From Bacteroidota bacterium (GTDB lineage: Bacteria; Bacteroidota; Bacteroidia; Palsa-948): a stretch of DNA of 64,000 nucleotides. The first letter of the stretch is position 1. Every line of letters begins with the position of its first letter. A program made the position numbers and the translations under genes. Positions 52,635 to 61,524 of the stretch are shown here, one piece after another. The stretch is taken from positions 90,942-154,941 of the forward strand of contig PLUL01000030.1 in the NCBI GenBank assembly GCA_003164895.1, written 5' to 3'. A model generated the notes under the pieces. The model made no database searches and was not told the origin of the DNA. It saw only the letters and a program-made list of their open reading frames with translations.

Positions 52635-53636
52635 TTGCGAAAAATAATTTCCGTGTCGCAGAGAAAAACAATTCTTTTTTATTTCTTTTTGTCAATTGCC
52701 TGCTGCCTTTTGCCAACCTCTGCCTTTACTTGGGGTTTTTTCGCGCACAAAAAAATAAATCAGCTGGCGGTGTTTATTCTTCCTCCGGAAATGATCTCGT
52801 TCTACAAAAAGAACATTGATTACCTCACTGCTCATGCGGTAGATCCTGACAAGCGCAGGTATTCAAACAAAGCCGAACCGCCACGTCATTACATTGATAT
52901 TGATCATTACGGGCAGCATCCTTTCGATTCCATTCCGAAGCTATGGAAAGATGCTGTGAAAAAATATTCCGAGGATACGCTGAACGCGTATGGAATTGTG
53001 CCTTGGTATGTGGAGAAGATGATGTTTCGTCTCACCGAAGCTTTCAAAGAAGGAAATGTGGACAGGATACTTTATCTCTCCGCAAATCTTGGCCATTATG
53101 TTGCCGATACTCATGTGCCGCTTCACGTTACTGAAAATTACAATGGACAATTTACCAATCAAGTAGGCATTCACGGATTCTGGGAATCGCGTGTGCCGGA
53201 ATTAATGTTTGATAGGTGGGAATTTTTTACCGGAAGAGCAGAGTATGTAAATAAAGTAAACGACCGCATCTGGAAAATACTCAAGCAAAGTTACGAGGCA
53301 AAAGATTCTGTTTTAAACTTTGAAGCTGAGTTGACAAAAAAGTTTGGACCTGATAAAAAATATTCTTATGAGAAGAAAGGGAGCAAAACTGTGAAAGTTT
53401 ATTCAGCCGAATTTTCTCAAGCGTATGATAAAATGTTGAATGGAATGGTGGAGCGCAGAATGCGCAATTCTGTTTTTGATGTAGGAAGTTTCTGGTACAC
53501 CGCCTGGGTGAATGCCGGTCAGCCCAACCTGAATCGCCTGATGGATAAACAAGTTGCGGACTCACTCAAAACAGTTAAAGAGGAAACAGAAGAAATGTGG
53601 AAGACGGGCAAAGCGCCTAAAGGACACGATGAATAA
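52635..53636 (+). CDS. Zinc-dependent phospholipase C / S1-P1-like protein
   Basis: This ~333-residue protein has a signal sequence, then WGFFAHKKINQLAVF and the metal-site histidines and aspartates in AHAVDPDKR, HYIDIDHYG and LGHYVADTHVPLH. These match the zinc-dependent phospholipase C/P1 nuclease fold. The start appears to be TTG at 52635; GTG at 52653 is an alternative. It overlaps the convergent gmhB by 20 bp. Confidence 0.82.
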   Translation: MRKIISVSQRKTILFYFFLSIACCLLPTSAFTWGFFAHKKINQLAVFILPPEMISFYKKNIDYLTAHAVDPDKRRYSNKAEPPRHYIDIDHYGQHPFDSIPKLWKDAVKKYSEDTLNAYGIVPWYVEKMMFRLTEAFKEGNVDRILYLSANLGHYVADTHVPLHVTENYNGQFTNQVGIHGFWESRVPELMFDRWEFFTGRAEYVNKVNDRIWKILKQSYEAKDSVLNFEAELTKKFGPDKKYSYEKKGSKTVKVYSAEFSQAYDKMLNGMVERRMRNSVFDVGSFWYTAWVNAGQPNLNRLMDKQVADSLKTVKEETEEMWKTGKAPKGHDE

Positions 53637-54111
53637 TTATTTTCTCCGCAATTTCTTTTATTGGTGAATCAGCTTCGATTAATATTCCTTTCACACCCGC
53701 TTTTTCTGCCGCCTGAATGTCGCGCTCTTTGTCGCCTATCAAAAATGATTTTGAAATATCTATTTCGAAACGTGCAATTCCTTTCTCCAGCATTCCCGAA
53801 TCGGGTTTTCGGCAGATGCAAGGTTCTACATCCGAATGGTGTGGGCAATAATAAATTTCGGCAATGAAAATTCCATTTTGTTTCATGAGCGACAGCATGT
53901 GCGCATGCACGCGTGCAACATCTTCGTGTGTGTAAAGTTCCTTGGCAATTCCGCTTTGATTGGTAACCACGATGAAAATAAATCCTGCTTCCTGTAATTT
54001 CTTCAGCGATTCAATAATATCTCCGGTCAGGATAAAATCCTCCACGCGGTACACATAGCCGATCTCTTTGTTTATTACTCCATCACGGTCGAGAAAAATT
54101 GCTTTGTTCAT
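53617..54111 (-). CDS. gmhB: D-glycero-D-manno-heptose 1,7-bisphosphate 7-phosphatase (HAD)
   Basis: This 164-residue HAD phosphatase has the nucleophile motif FLDRDGVIN, VVTNQSGIA, the zinc-loop CPHHSDVEPCICRKP, and IGDKERDIQAA. It takes part in ADP-heptose synthesis for lipopolysaccharide. Size is typical of GmhB; the specific sugar is inferred. Confidence 0.88.
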   Translation of the reverse strand: MNKAIFLDRDGVINKEIGYVYRVEDFILTGDIIESLKKLQEAGFIFIVVTNQSGIAKELYTHEDVARVHAHMLSLMKQNGIFIAEIYYCPHHSDVEPCICRKPDSGMLEKGIARFEIDISKSFLIGDKERDIQAAEKAGVKGILIEADSPIKEIAEKIIIHRVL

Positions 54112-54118
54112 AAATTTC

Positions 54119-54204
54119 GATTCAAACGGATTGGAAAAGTTTCAGACGGATAAAATTACTCTTAATTTGTTTTCTGTTTTCATCCGTTTCAATCTGTTTG
54201 CATC
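54119..54204. repeat. Imperfect palindromic repeat between gmhB and rhomboid
   Basis: CAAACGGATTG (54123-54133) pairs with CAATCTGTTTG (54190-54200) with one G-T, and ACGGAT (54146-54151) with ATCCGT (54182-54187). The style resembles the cluster at 16438-16509. It may be a dispersed chromosomal repeat or a terminator-like structure. Confidence 0.4.
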
Positions 54205-54210
54205 TCTTCC

Positions 54211-54828
54211 TTAAAAAATATGTTTTACTGCATCAATGAAAGAAAAAAATGTTTGAGGTAAAACTACCAAAGTAAATACTGCGCCGAACAATGAACCCCA
54301 GTAATGCACATCATGCGCCACATTATCTTTTGCATTTTTTGAAGCGTACCAGCAGTAAACCAAATATAATATTCCAAAAATAGGAGCGGGAATCGGAATC
54401 GGAATAAACATGAGAGATAAACTCATGTAGGGATTCAGCAGGATGGATGAGAAAACCACTGCCGACACTGCGCCCGATGCGCCTACTGCATTGTAATAAT
54501 GATCGTTCTTGTGTTTTTCATACGAAGGAATCACCGAAGCAAAAATGCTGATGAAATAAAGCAGGAAGAAGGAAGCTTCACCTTTAAAAACCCCGAAAGA
54601 ATTTATAAAAATTGTTTCCACCATTCCTCCAAACATGTAAAGAACATACATGTTCATGCCGAGATGAATCCAATCCGAGTGGAGCAGGGCATGAGTGAGA
54701 AAACGATGCCATTCTTTATTGCTGTGAATAATGCTGGGGTTAAAAAGCATTTTAGAAAACATTTCTCGGTTTGAAAAAGCAGTAACAGAAACAAGACAGG
54801 TAATGGCGATGATGATGTAGGTTAGCAT
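54211..54828 (-). CDS. Rhomboid-family intramembrane serine protease
   Basis: This 205-residue, six-helix membrane protein has the catalytic serine in AVGASGAVSA and the catalytic histidine in DVHYWGSLFGAV. HSDWIHLGMNMYVLY holds the conserved L1-loop/HxxxN pattern. It cleaves transmembrane helices of unknown substrates. Confidence 0.88.
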   Translation of the reverse strand: MLTYIIIAITCLVSVTAFSNREMFSKMLFNPSIIHSNKEWHRFLTHALLHSDWIHLGMNMYVLYMFGGMVETIFINSFGVFKGEASFFLLYFISIFASVIPSYEKHKNDHYYNAVGASGAVSAVVFSSILLNPYMSLSLMFIPIPIPAPIFGILYLVYCWYASKNAKDNVAHDVHYWGSLFGAVFTLVVLPQTFFSFIDAVKHIF

Positions 54829-54831
54829 AAT

Positions 54832-56916
54832 TTATTTTGATACGATCATGAATTCTGTTCTTCTGTTTTTTGCTCTGCCTTCTTCGTTATCGTTTGAGGC
54901 AACTGGTTTTGATTTTCCAAATCCTTTGTGTCCGACAATTTGTTCTTTGTTAACGCCATGTGAACGCAGATATTCAAACACGGTGAACGCGCGGTCGGCA
55001 GAAAGATTCTGGTTGTCTTGATCGTTTCCTATGTTATCGGTGTGTCCGTAAATTTCAATTTTTATGGCTGAATTTGCTTTCATGTAATCCACAAACTCAT
55101 CCAGAACATTTTTTGATTCTTCGATCAGATCGGCTTTGTTAGGTCCGAAATAAATATTGTTCAGTGTGAATGCTTTTCCTTCTTTAACGGAATCGGTTTT
55201 TATTTCAATGGGTTTTACTACAGGTTTTATTTCAACTGCATTGGAAGCCTTAAGTATTTTTTTTGTCGCAGAATCGTTCATAGATAAAAGCTGAGAACTG
55301 AAAGCGTACCCGTCTTTTTTTACGATGAGAAGCTGGTCGTGTTTCTGTTTCACATTGGCAGCAATCACATATTCGCCTGTTGCTGAATCAACCACCGCTT
55401 TCGTAACTTTTTTTGTAACCACATCTTTCAATTCAACATTCGCCCCTGAAACCGATTTTCCTTCATCGTTGGTAACTTTTCCTTTCACGATCGCCACTTC
55501 TTCGGGACGCACATTCTGAGGAAGTTCGAAATAGTAAATATCTTTTCCGCCAACGCTTTTGCCCAATGTCTTCTGCGGATTATCGGACGAAAAATATCCG
55601 TACTTGCCATCGCTGCTCACAAAAAATCCAACATCATCGCCAATCGTGTTTATCGGATAGCCGATATTTTTTGGCTTCATCCATTTACCTAAGCTGTCCA
55701 TTCGAGAATAAAAAATATCAAAACCGCCAACACTCATGTGTCCGCCATAATCCTGATTCTCGCCCGAACTGAAATAAAGTGTTTTGCTGTCCCAGTGAAG
55801 GAATGGACATTTTTCATCTCCTGCCGTGTTGATGTTTCCGCCAAGATTTACAGGTGTTGTCCAGTTGCCGGTTACATCTTTTTCTGTTTTCCAAATGTCA
55901 ACTCCACCATATCCGCCCGGACGATTGCTTGCGAAGTAAAGAGTTTTCCCATCGGCAGAAATTGATGGCTGAGAATCCCAGTAGTCTTCGCTATTCACGG
56001 TTTTACCCAAACTCCTCACTTGGTTCCATTCTCCGTTAACAAAATCAGAAGTATAAATATCAAAGTTGCCGTTGTCGTTCACGGTGAAGAAAATATGTTT
56101 GTTGTCAATCGTAATCGAAGCACCTCCCTCGTTTGCATGCTGGTTGAAAGGAGGAGAAGGCATAGGCTGTCCTTCGTTGAACTTGCCGTTTGCCTGACGC
56201 TGGCTGTAACAAAATAGTTCGTGATCGGAAGCAGCCATGCCGGGAATAGAATTCATTCTGCTTACCGGCATCACGCGGGTAAAATAAATAAGTTCATTGT
56301 CAGGAGAAATGAACGGCAGGTATTCTTCACGCGGAGTGCTTACGCCTTCCAGAATCTTCGGATCATAAGGAACGGGATGCCCCATCACTTCTTTATAAAA
56401 ATTTGCCCAGCCGATGTATCGCTTGGCATCCACCAAATACCGGTCGTAACGCAGCTTGTCATATTTTTTAACATCATCATCTTTAAAATTCAGAAACTGT
56501 TTCATGTACTTTACCGCCGTGTCGTATTTTTCCTGCTCAAAGTAAAATTTGCCGAGATAGAAATAAGGGCTGGAATGAAAGGAAGGACAATTTCTCACCA
56601 CCGCCAGAAAATATTTTTCGCATTTTTCACAGGAAGACATATTATCCTCATCCGCGCGCCTTTGCCAGTGCATGCCAACTTCGTAATTGGCAGGAGCATA
56701 ATTAGGATCTTCCTCCACACATTGTTCCAGAAATTTTATGCGCTCGGCATATTCGTATTTTTTTTTGTCTAACGATTTCTGATAAAGTTTAATTGCATCC
56801 TCACTCGCCGAAGGACAATCGGGCAGCGGTTTTTCTTTTTGAGCAAACAGAAAAGTGAAAAACGAAAAGTGAAAAGCGCAAAGTAAAATCCATTTAATAT
56901 TCTTGCTGTAACTCAT
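54832..56916 (-). CDS. OmpA-family protein with TPR, PD40 propeller and carboxypeptidase-D-like domains (PorE-like)
   Basis: This 694-residue protein has an N-terminal signal, a TPR-like helical region (~30-190), a PD40 beta-propeller (~200-480) with FISPDNELIYF and GKTLYFASNRPGG, a carboxypeptidase-D-like beta-sandwich (VKGKVTNDEGKSVSGANVEL), and a C-terminal OmpA peptidoglycan-binding domain (IYGHTDNIGN, NRRTEF). This order is that of PorE of the type IX secretion system, but paralogues with the same order are common in Bacteroidetes. Confidence 0.85.
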   Translation of the reverse strand: MSYSKNIKWILLCAFHFSFFTFLFAQKEKPLPDCPSASEDAIKLYQKSLDKKKYEYAERIKFLEQCVEEDPNYAPANYEVGMHWQRRADEDNMSSCEKCEKYFLAVVRNCPSFHSSPYFYLGKFYFEQEKYDTAVKYMKQFLNFKDDDVKKYDKLRYDRYLVDAKRYIGWANFYKEVMGHPVPYDPKILEGVSTPREEYLPFISPDNELIYFTRVMPVSRMNSIPGMAASDHELFCYSQRQANGKFNEGQPMPSPPFNQHANEGGASITIDNKHIFFTVNDNGNFDIYTSDFVNGEWNQVRSLGKTVNSEDYWDSQPSISADGKTLYFASNRPGGYGGVDIWKTEKDVTGNWTTPVNLGGNINTAGDEKCPFLHWDSKTLYFSSGENQDYGGHMSVGGFDIFYSRMDSLGKWMKPKNIGYPINTIGDDVGFFVSSDGKYGYFSSDNPQKTLGKSVGGKDIYYFELPQNVRPEEVAIVKGKVTNDEGKSVSGANVELKDVVTKKVTKAVVDSATGEYVIAANVKQKHDQLLIVKKDGYAFSSQLLSMNDSATKKILKASNAVEIKPVVKPIEIKTDSVKEGKAFTLNNIYFGPNKADLIEESKNVLDEFVDYMKANSAIKIEIYGHTDNIGNDQDNQNLSADRAFTVFEYLRSHGVNKEQIVGHKGFGKSKPVASNDNEEGRAKNRRTEFMIVSK

Positions 56917-57261
56917 ACCTGCTTTCTTTTGAGAATGACTGCGAATTTACGAATGTCTGCATTATTTGAACATTCGTACAAATTCGTTATTTGTTTTATC
57001 CAGTTTTTAGCGGGACGTACCTTTGTAATGTTGTGCTTTTTTTCTTGCAATGATTAAATCTTTTTTTACATTTGCATACCCCCGTACACAAAATGCTAAA
57101 TAATACTGTAGTCAGCACTTGTAACTCATCATTCGCAATTCTTTATTTGCCCCAATTTTTTCGCTCACAGATAATTGTAAATATATTTCTGCCTCTTTGT
57201 TTATTTCAAAGATGCTTTTCTTTTTTTTACAAACTCAAACAACAATTAAAAACAAAACACG
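56917..57261. other. Intergenic region with promoter elements, no gene
   Basis: It holds ATTCGTAC/ATTCGTT repeats near 56972-56988, TACCTTTG (57018-57025), the promoter at 57045-57074, and a long T/A-rich leader. An ORF at 57072-57278 overlaps the lipoprotein start and shows no protein features, so it is not called. Confidence 0.5.
57045..57074 (+). promoter_or_regulatory. Bacteroidetes-type promoter (TTG-19-TACATTTG)
   Basis: TTG (57045-57047), 19 bases, then TACATTTG (57067-57074). This is the best match in the window to the published Bacteroidetes promoter pattern. It would give a ~180-nt leader for the lipoprotein gene. Confidence 0.55.
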
Positions 57262-57816
57262 ATGAAAAAATCAATTAAATTTTTTATGAGCATACTGCTT
57301 TTTGCAGGTGCGAGCAGCATCATTTATTATGGCTGTAAAAAGAAAGATAGTAATTCCAGTAGTAGTACAACAACTGCTACCTGTAGTGATGGAATTCAAA
57401 ATCAAGGAGAAACCGGAGTTGATTGTGGAGGACCGTGCCCAGCTTGTGCTGTTGCTTCAATGTCCGCAAAAGTAGATGGTAACCAATGGACAGCAAATTT
57501 TGTTACTGCGAATAACATGTCAGGCACACTGGCAATACAAGGTTCATATACACCCACTACCCAGGGAATTGATTTATCTTATTCCGGTACATTTGCAGTA
57601 GGAACATACACTTTAGGAAGTCTTGATGGTAACTATGCGGTATCAACACCTTCTACTGTTAATTGCATCATCCAAACCGGAACCATTACTTTCACGACGT
57701 TTAACACAACAACCAAAACTGTATCTGGTACATTTAGTTTTTCTTGTACTGATGCTACAACTCATGTTTCTCAGTCAATAACAAATGGCGTTTTCTCTAA
57801 TGTGAAATATAATTAA
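57262..57816 (+). CDS. Lipoprotein of unknown function
   Basis: This 184-residue protein has an N-terminal hydrophobic segment ending in YYGCKKK, a likely lipobox cysteine. A Ser/Thr linker and the Cys-rich motif CSDGIQNQGETGVDCGG follow; that motif is often seen in Bacteroidetes surface proteins. The C-terminal beta domain resembles DUF6252-type lipoproteins. It ends before a strong terminator. Confidence 0.72.
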   Translation: MKKSIKFFMSILLFAGASSIIYYGCKKKDSNSSSSTTTATCSDGIQNQGETGVDCGGPCPACAVASMSAKVDGNQWTANFVTANNMSGTLAIQGSYTPTTQGIDLSYSGTFAVGTYTLGSLDGNYAVSTPSTVNCIIQTGTITFTTFNTTTKTVSGTFSFSCTDATTHVSQSITNGVFSNVKYN

Positions 57817-57858
57817 TTGCTGAAGAGTTTTCTAAACAAGTAAAACAAAACACAAAGA

Positions 57859-57889
57859 AAAAGCTCTCTGAAAAACAGGGGGCTTTTTT
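57859..57889 (+). terminator. Rho-independent terminator
   Basis: AAAAGCTCTCTG (57859-57870) pairs with CAGGGGGCTTTT (57876-57887), with two G-T pairs, around AAAAA, followed by Ts. Confidence 0.8.
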
Positions 57890-57954
57890 GTTTTTCAGAA
57901 AAACTCTTTTGTAAATCACTATTTAGCTTGGACAGGTTAGGGTGCTTTTTTTTC

Positions 57955-57962
57955 TATCTTCG
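57955..57962 (+). promoter_or_regulatory. TAnnTTCG -7-like element before ctaB
   Basis: TATCTTCG ends 20 bases before the GTG start of ctaB. A TTG at 57928-57930 is 24 bases upstream. Confidence 0.4.
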
Positions 57963-57982
57963 CCCTCGCTAAAAAAATAATT

Positions 57983-58885
57983 GTGCAAAGTAAAACTTCT
58001 GCTGCCATTTCAGATTCAGTTATTACACCGAGCAAATTTTCGGATTATGCTGTATTTATAAAATTACGTTTGGCAAGTCTGGTTGTTTTTTCGGCAGTGC
58101 TTGGATTTTGCATCGTGAGCAAAGGAAATATTGACTGGATAAAAGTGGCGTGGCTCACTCTCAGCGGATTATTGGTAACAGGTTCAGCAAACGGTTTCAA
58201 CGAAATTATAGAAAGAGAAACAGATAAAATAATGGATCGCACCATGATGCGTCCGGTTCCGCAAGGAAGGATGAGTGTTCGCGAAGGAATTATTGTTGCA
58301 TCACTCATGGGAATTTTTGGTCTTGGAGTTCTTTGGTTTTTTTTGAATCCGCTCAGCAGTTTGCTCAGCGCACTTTGCATCGCTCTTTATGTAGGCGTTT
58401 ATACTCCTCTTAAATTAAAAACTGGTTTCGCTGTGTTGGTGGGAGCTTTTCCCGGTGCCTTCCCTCCCCTACTCGGTGCAGTTGCCGCCACACAAGATTT
58501 CGGACGTATTCCTTTTGAAGGATTAGTTTTATTTGCTGTGCAGTTTGTTTGGCAGTTCCCGCATTTCTGGTCTATTGCATGGGTAATGGACGATGATTAT
58601 AAAAAAGCGGGATTCCGTCTTCTTCCATCGGGAGAAAGAAATAAATCGAGTGCATTCCAGATATTGATGTACACACTTTTTCTTTTGCTGATGAGCATGG
58701 TGCCCGTTGCTTTTAAAATGACGCACACTATTATTGCTCCTGTAGTAATTATTATTGCAGGATTGATATTTGTCTATCCCGCAGTAAAACTTTACAGAGA
58801 CTGCACAGTGAAATCAGCAAGACAAGTGATGTTCAGTTCCTTCGCCTATCTGCCGATTGTTCAACTTGCAATTTTATTAGGATAA
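57983..58885 (+). CDS. ctaB: Protohaem IX farnesyltransferase (haem O synthase)
   Basis: This 300-residue UbiA-family protein has about nine membrane helices. The prenyl-diphosphate motif is NGFNEIIERETDKIMDRT, and MDDDYKKAGF is the second acidic motif. It makes haem O for the aa3-type oxidase encoded nearby. The start is GTG. It lies 6 bp before the next oxidase gene. Confidence 0.92.
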   Translation: MQSKTSAAISDSVITPSKFSDYAVFIKLRLASLVVFSAVLGFCIVSKGNIDWIKVAWLTLSGLLVTGSANGFNEIIERETDKIMDRTMMRPVPQGRMSVREGIIVASLMGIFGLGVLWFFLNPLSSLLSALCIALYVGVYTPLKLKTGFAVLVGAFPGAFPPLLGAVAATQDFGRIPFEGLVLFAVQFVWQFPHFWSIAWVMDDDYKKAGFRLLPSGERNKSSAFQILMYTLFLLLMSMVPVAFKMTHTIIAPVVIIIAGLIFVYPAVKLYRDCTVKSARQVMFSSFAYLPIVQLAILLG

Positions 58886-58891
58886 AATATT

Positions 58892-59470
58892 ATGGCTATT
58901 TCAGCAGAAGAGCAACAAGTGATCAAAAGCAAAGCCGCAAAGCCCATGCTGTGGCTTGCCATCGTTTCGATGTGCATGATATTTGGCGGGCTTACCAGCG
59001 CATACATGGTTCGCAGAGGAGATCCGGGATGGCTAATGTTCGAACTCCCAAAACTATTTTATTTCAGCACTGCAATTATAATTATCAGCAGCTTCACTAT
59101 GATTTGGGCGGTGCAATCGGCAAGAAAGGATAATTATTTCGGAGTGAAAGCAGGAATTGTGCTCACACTTATTTTGGGAATTGCATTTATTATTTGTCAG
59201 ATCAAAGCATGGGATTCATTGGTTGCCAAAGGTGTTTTCTTAACAGGCAGCAGCAGCAATCCTGCCGGATCATTCCTGTATGTTATCTCCGGCGCACATC
59301 TGGTGCATCTGCTTGGAGGAATCATTATGTTAATATTTGTTTGTATAAACTCTTTCAGGCAACTTTATCATTCAAAAAATTTATTAGGTTTGCAATTGAG
59401 TTCTATTTACTGGCATTTTTTAGATTTGCTTTGGATTTATTTATTTTTGTTTTTATACTTTACGCATTAA
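58892..59470 (+). CDS. Cytochrome c oxidase subunit III, first copy
   Basis: This 192-residue protein has five membrane segments and the subunit III features GGLTSAYMVRRGDPGW and SGAHLVHLLGG, plus YWHFLDLLWIYLF. Two tandem subunit III genes are usual in Bacteroidetes oxidase operons. Subunits I and II are not in this window. Confidence 0.87.
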   Translation: MAISAEEQQVIKSKAAKPMLWLAIVSMCMIFGGLTSAYMVRRGDPGWLMFELPKLFYFSTAIIIISSFTMIWAVQSARKDNYFGVKAGIVLTLILGIAFIICQIKAWDSLVAKGVFLTGSSSNPAGSFLYVISGAHLVHLLGGIIMLIFVCINSFRQLYHSKNLLGLQLSSIYWHFLDLLWIYLFLFLYFTH

Positions 59471-59507
59471 CATGAAAACTTAAACTCGAATTATAAAACC
59501 CCCATTT

Positions 59508-60224
59508 ATGTCTTCACACGCAATTGCAAAACCCCAAGGATGGGAAGGAGGAACATCCCCTTTTGGCGCAAGCACCGGAAAACTTTTCATGTGGTTCTTT
59601 TTAGTTTCGGATGCGCTTAGCTTTACCGGTTTACTCGCTGCACTCGGATTTATGCGCCACAAGTTTGCCGACATCTGGCCAAACGCCACAGATGTTTTCA
59701 CGCACTTGCCATTCACCCATGCGCATCTGCCTTTGTTTTATGTAGGATTTATGACATTCGATTTGATTCTATCATCTGTTACAATGGTACTTGCCGTTGA
59801 AGCAGGTCATCGCTGCGATAAAAAAGGAGTTACCCTCTGGCTTGGACTTACCATTCTTGGTGGCGCAATATTTCTTGGCTCACAGGTTTGGGAGTGGGCA
59901 ATATTTATTATTGGTTCTCCCGAAGGGGCAATGAGAACTATGTTCGTTGAAGGACATTGGATTCAGCAAGTGTTTCACGGAGCAAATCTTCAATACAACG
60001 AATACGGGCACACGCTTTACGCAAATTTCTTTTTCACCATCACCGGCTTTCATGGCTTTCACGTTTTCAGCGGAGTGGTGATAAATATTATAACGTTCAC
60101 GATGGTTCTGCGAGGAGTATTTGAAAAACGAGGTCATTACGAATGGATCGAAAAGATCGGTTTGTACTGGCACTTTGTGGATCTAGTTTGGGTATTTGTA
60201 TTTACTTTTTTCTATCTGCTTTAA
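59508..60224 (+). CDS. Cytochrome c oxidase subunit III, second copy
   Basis: This 238-residue protein has the subunit III C-terminal pattern TGFHGFHVFSGVVI and YWHFVDLVWVFVF. Compared with the first copy it has a longer extra-membrane loop. It is separated from it by 37 bp and belongs to the same operon. Confidence 0.9.
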   Translation: MSSHAIAKPQGWEGGTSPFGASTGKLFMWFFLVSDALSFTGLLAALGFMRHKFADIWPNATDVFTHLPFTHAHLPLFYVGFMTFDLILSSVTMVLAVEAGHRCDKKGVTLWLGLTILGGAIFLGSQVWEWAIFIIGSPEGAMRTMFVEGHWIQQVFHGANLQYNEYGHTLYANFFFTITGFHGFHVFSGVVINIITFTMVLRGVFEKRGHYEWIEKIGLYWHFVDLVWVFVFTFFYLL

Positions 60225-60256
60225 ACTTTACACATTAAACTTTAAACTTATTTTCT

Positions 60257-60685
60257 ATGGAATTTCACGATAGCTTTCCCGATTATGAAAAACTTGCTCA
60301 GCACGACAACGTTGCTGGAGTAAGTGTTAGAAAACGTTTAATGAATGTTTTCTGGCTTCTTTGCGCAATTACCATCGTTGAGCTATTCGTGGGATTTTAT
60401 TGGTCCCATGTTTCACATGCATACAATATTTCAAAAACATGGCTTATCATTGTGTTTGTAACATTTACACTCGTAAAAGCAGGATACATTGTTATGTCAT
60501 TCATGCATCTGGGTGACGAAAACAAACTGCTTAGATGGACAGTATTGGGTCCTTACTGTTTGTTTGTTGTTTATCTTATCTATATGGTTACTGTTACCGA
60601 AGGTTCTTACTCACAAACCTACCGCAACCTTATTGATCCTGCTCTTAAGATGAAGAAAGAAGCTCCTGCTCATCACGAAGAGTAA
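60257..60685 (+). CDS. Cytochrome c oxidase subunit IV family protein
   Basis: This 142-residue protein has three membrane segments and the sequence GYIVMSFMHLGDEN, typical of the prokaryotic subunit IV (CyoD/CtaF-like) family. It is the last gene of the oxidase run and is followed by a terminator. Confidence 0.87.
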   Translation: MEFHDSFPDYEKLAQHDNVAGVSVRKRLMNVFWLLCAITIVELFVGFYWSHVSHAYNISKTWLIIVFVTFTLVKAGYIVMSFMHLGDENKLLRWTVLGPYCLFVVYLIYMVTVTEGSYSQTYRNLIDPALKMKKEAPAHHEE

Positions 60686-60707
60686 TATATATTAAAGAAC
60701 TCTCTCA

Positions 60708-60740
60708 AATGCCTCTGCGAAAGCAGGGGCATTATTATTT
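60708..60740 (+). terminator. Rho-independent terminator of the oxidase operon
   Basis: AATGCCTCTGC (60708-60718) pairs with GCAGGGGCATT (60723-60733) around a GAAA tetraloop, followed by a T-rich stretch. Confidence 0.85.
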
Positions 60741-60750
60741 TGGTACGTGG

Positions 60751-60880
60751 CGCTAACAAGTTTGCGCTATGCGAGCTAACTTTTAAGTTTGAAAAATTGT
60801 ATCTTCGGTTTATGTTTGTAATGGCAGACGATTTTGTATTCCAAAATCCCACACATTGCAAACTTGCAAAACGTTAGTAG
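60751..60880. repeat. attC-like inverted repeat before a small gene pair
   Basis: GCTAAC (60752-60757) faces GTTAGT (60873-60878), and CAAGTTTGC (60757-60765) is the exact complement of GCAAACTTG (60858-60866). The spacing and the ACGTTAGTAGCAAC end resemble integron attC sites and Bacteroidetes cassette ends, though the R-box consensus is not fully met. TATCTTCG (60800-60807) inside it could be a -7 element. Confidence 0.45.
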
Positions 60881-60895
60881 CAACTAAAACTACAA

Positions 60896-61144
60896 ATGAC
60901 AATCATTGACCTTACCGGATTCATTGGAGTTGCAATTTTACTGATTGCATTTTTTTTAAACCTGAAAGGCATAATAAAAAAAGACAGTTTAACTTATCTG
61001 CTGTTGAATTTTGCAGGAGCAGGCATTGCTTGTTTTGCTTCGGTATTTTTAAAATATCTGCCTTTTATAATTCTTGAAGGATGCTGGGCATTGGTATCGG
61101 CAATAGGAATAATAAATTATTATTTTAAAAAACAATCATTATGA
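60896..61144 (+). CDS. Small membrane protein, CBU_0592-like
   Basis: This 82-residue protein has three membrane segments (about residues 6-24, 33-50 and 55-75), with GFIGVAILLIAFFLNL and LEGCWALVSAIGIINYY, which fit the CBU_0592 family. Function unknown. Its stop overlaps the next start by 4 bp. Confidence 0.75.
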   Translation: MTIIDLTGFIGVAILLIAFFLNLKGIIKKDSLTYLLLNFAGAGIACFASVFLKYLPFIILEGCWALVSAIGIINYYFKKQSL

Positions 61145-61524
61145 AAGAATTTATGTTTTACATCCGAAATGAAAAAGATGCAAAAAAATCATTGACTCCG
61201 GACGAGCATCTTGCATTCATAAAAAAATGTGAGATGTATATCGGAGCATTAAAAAGTGAGAACAAATTAATAGCTGCACAACCGATCGTGAGAGAAGGTG
61301 TAGTGCTGAAAAAGACGGGAAACGACTGGACACAAGAAGACATTGCATCTGACAAAGAAATGCAAGTGGGCTATTATCACATTTTAGCAAATGACCTTGA
61401 TGAAGCAATTAGCATTGCAAAAGCAAACCCTGAATTTGAATTTGTACCTTCTGCAACAATTGAAGTGAGACCTATAAAGACAAAAGAAATCGAAACAGGT
61501 TTTGTTTATCCGACAAAAAAATAA
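61141..61524 (+). CDS. YciI-like dimeric alpha-beta-barrel protein
   Basis: This 127-residue soluble protein has the YCII/DGPF-type pattern: EFMFYIRNE at the start, a helix with HLAFIKKCEMYIGALK, and GYYHILANDLDEAISIAKANPEF near the end. Such proteins may be enzymes or stress proteins. It is coupled to the membrane protein upstream by an ATGA overlap. Confidence 0.75.
   Translation: MKEFMFYIRNEKDAKKSLTPDEHLAFIKKCEMYIGALKSENKLIAAQPIVREGVVLKKTGNDWTQEDIASDKEMQVGYYHILANDLDEAISIAKANPEFEFVPSATIEVRPIKTKEIETGFVYPTKK

Noticed and set aside
57072-57278. 68-residue ORF upstream of the lipoprotein gene.
   Set aside because: It overlaps the lipoprotein start and a promoter region, and the peptide shows no domain or signal features.
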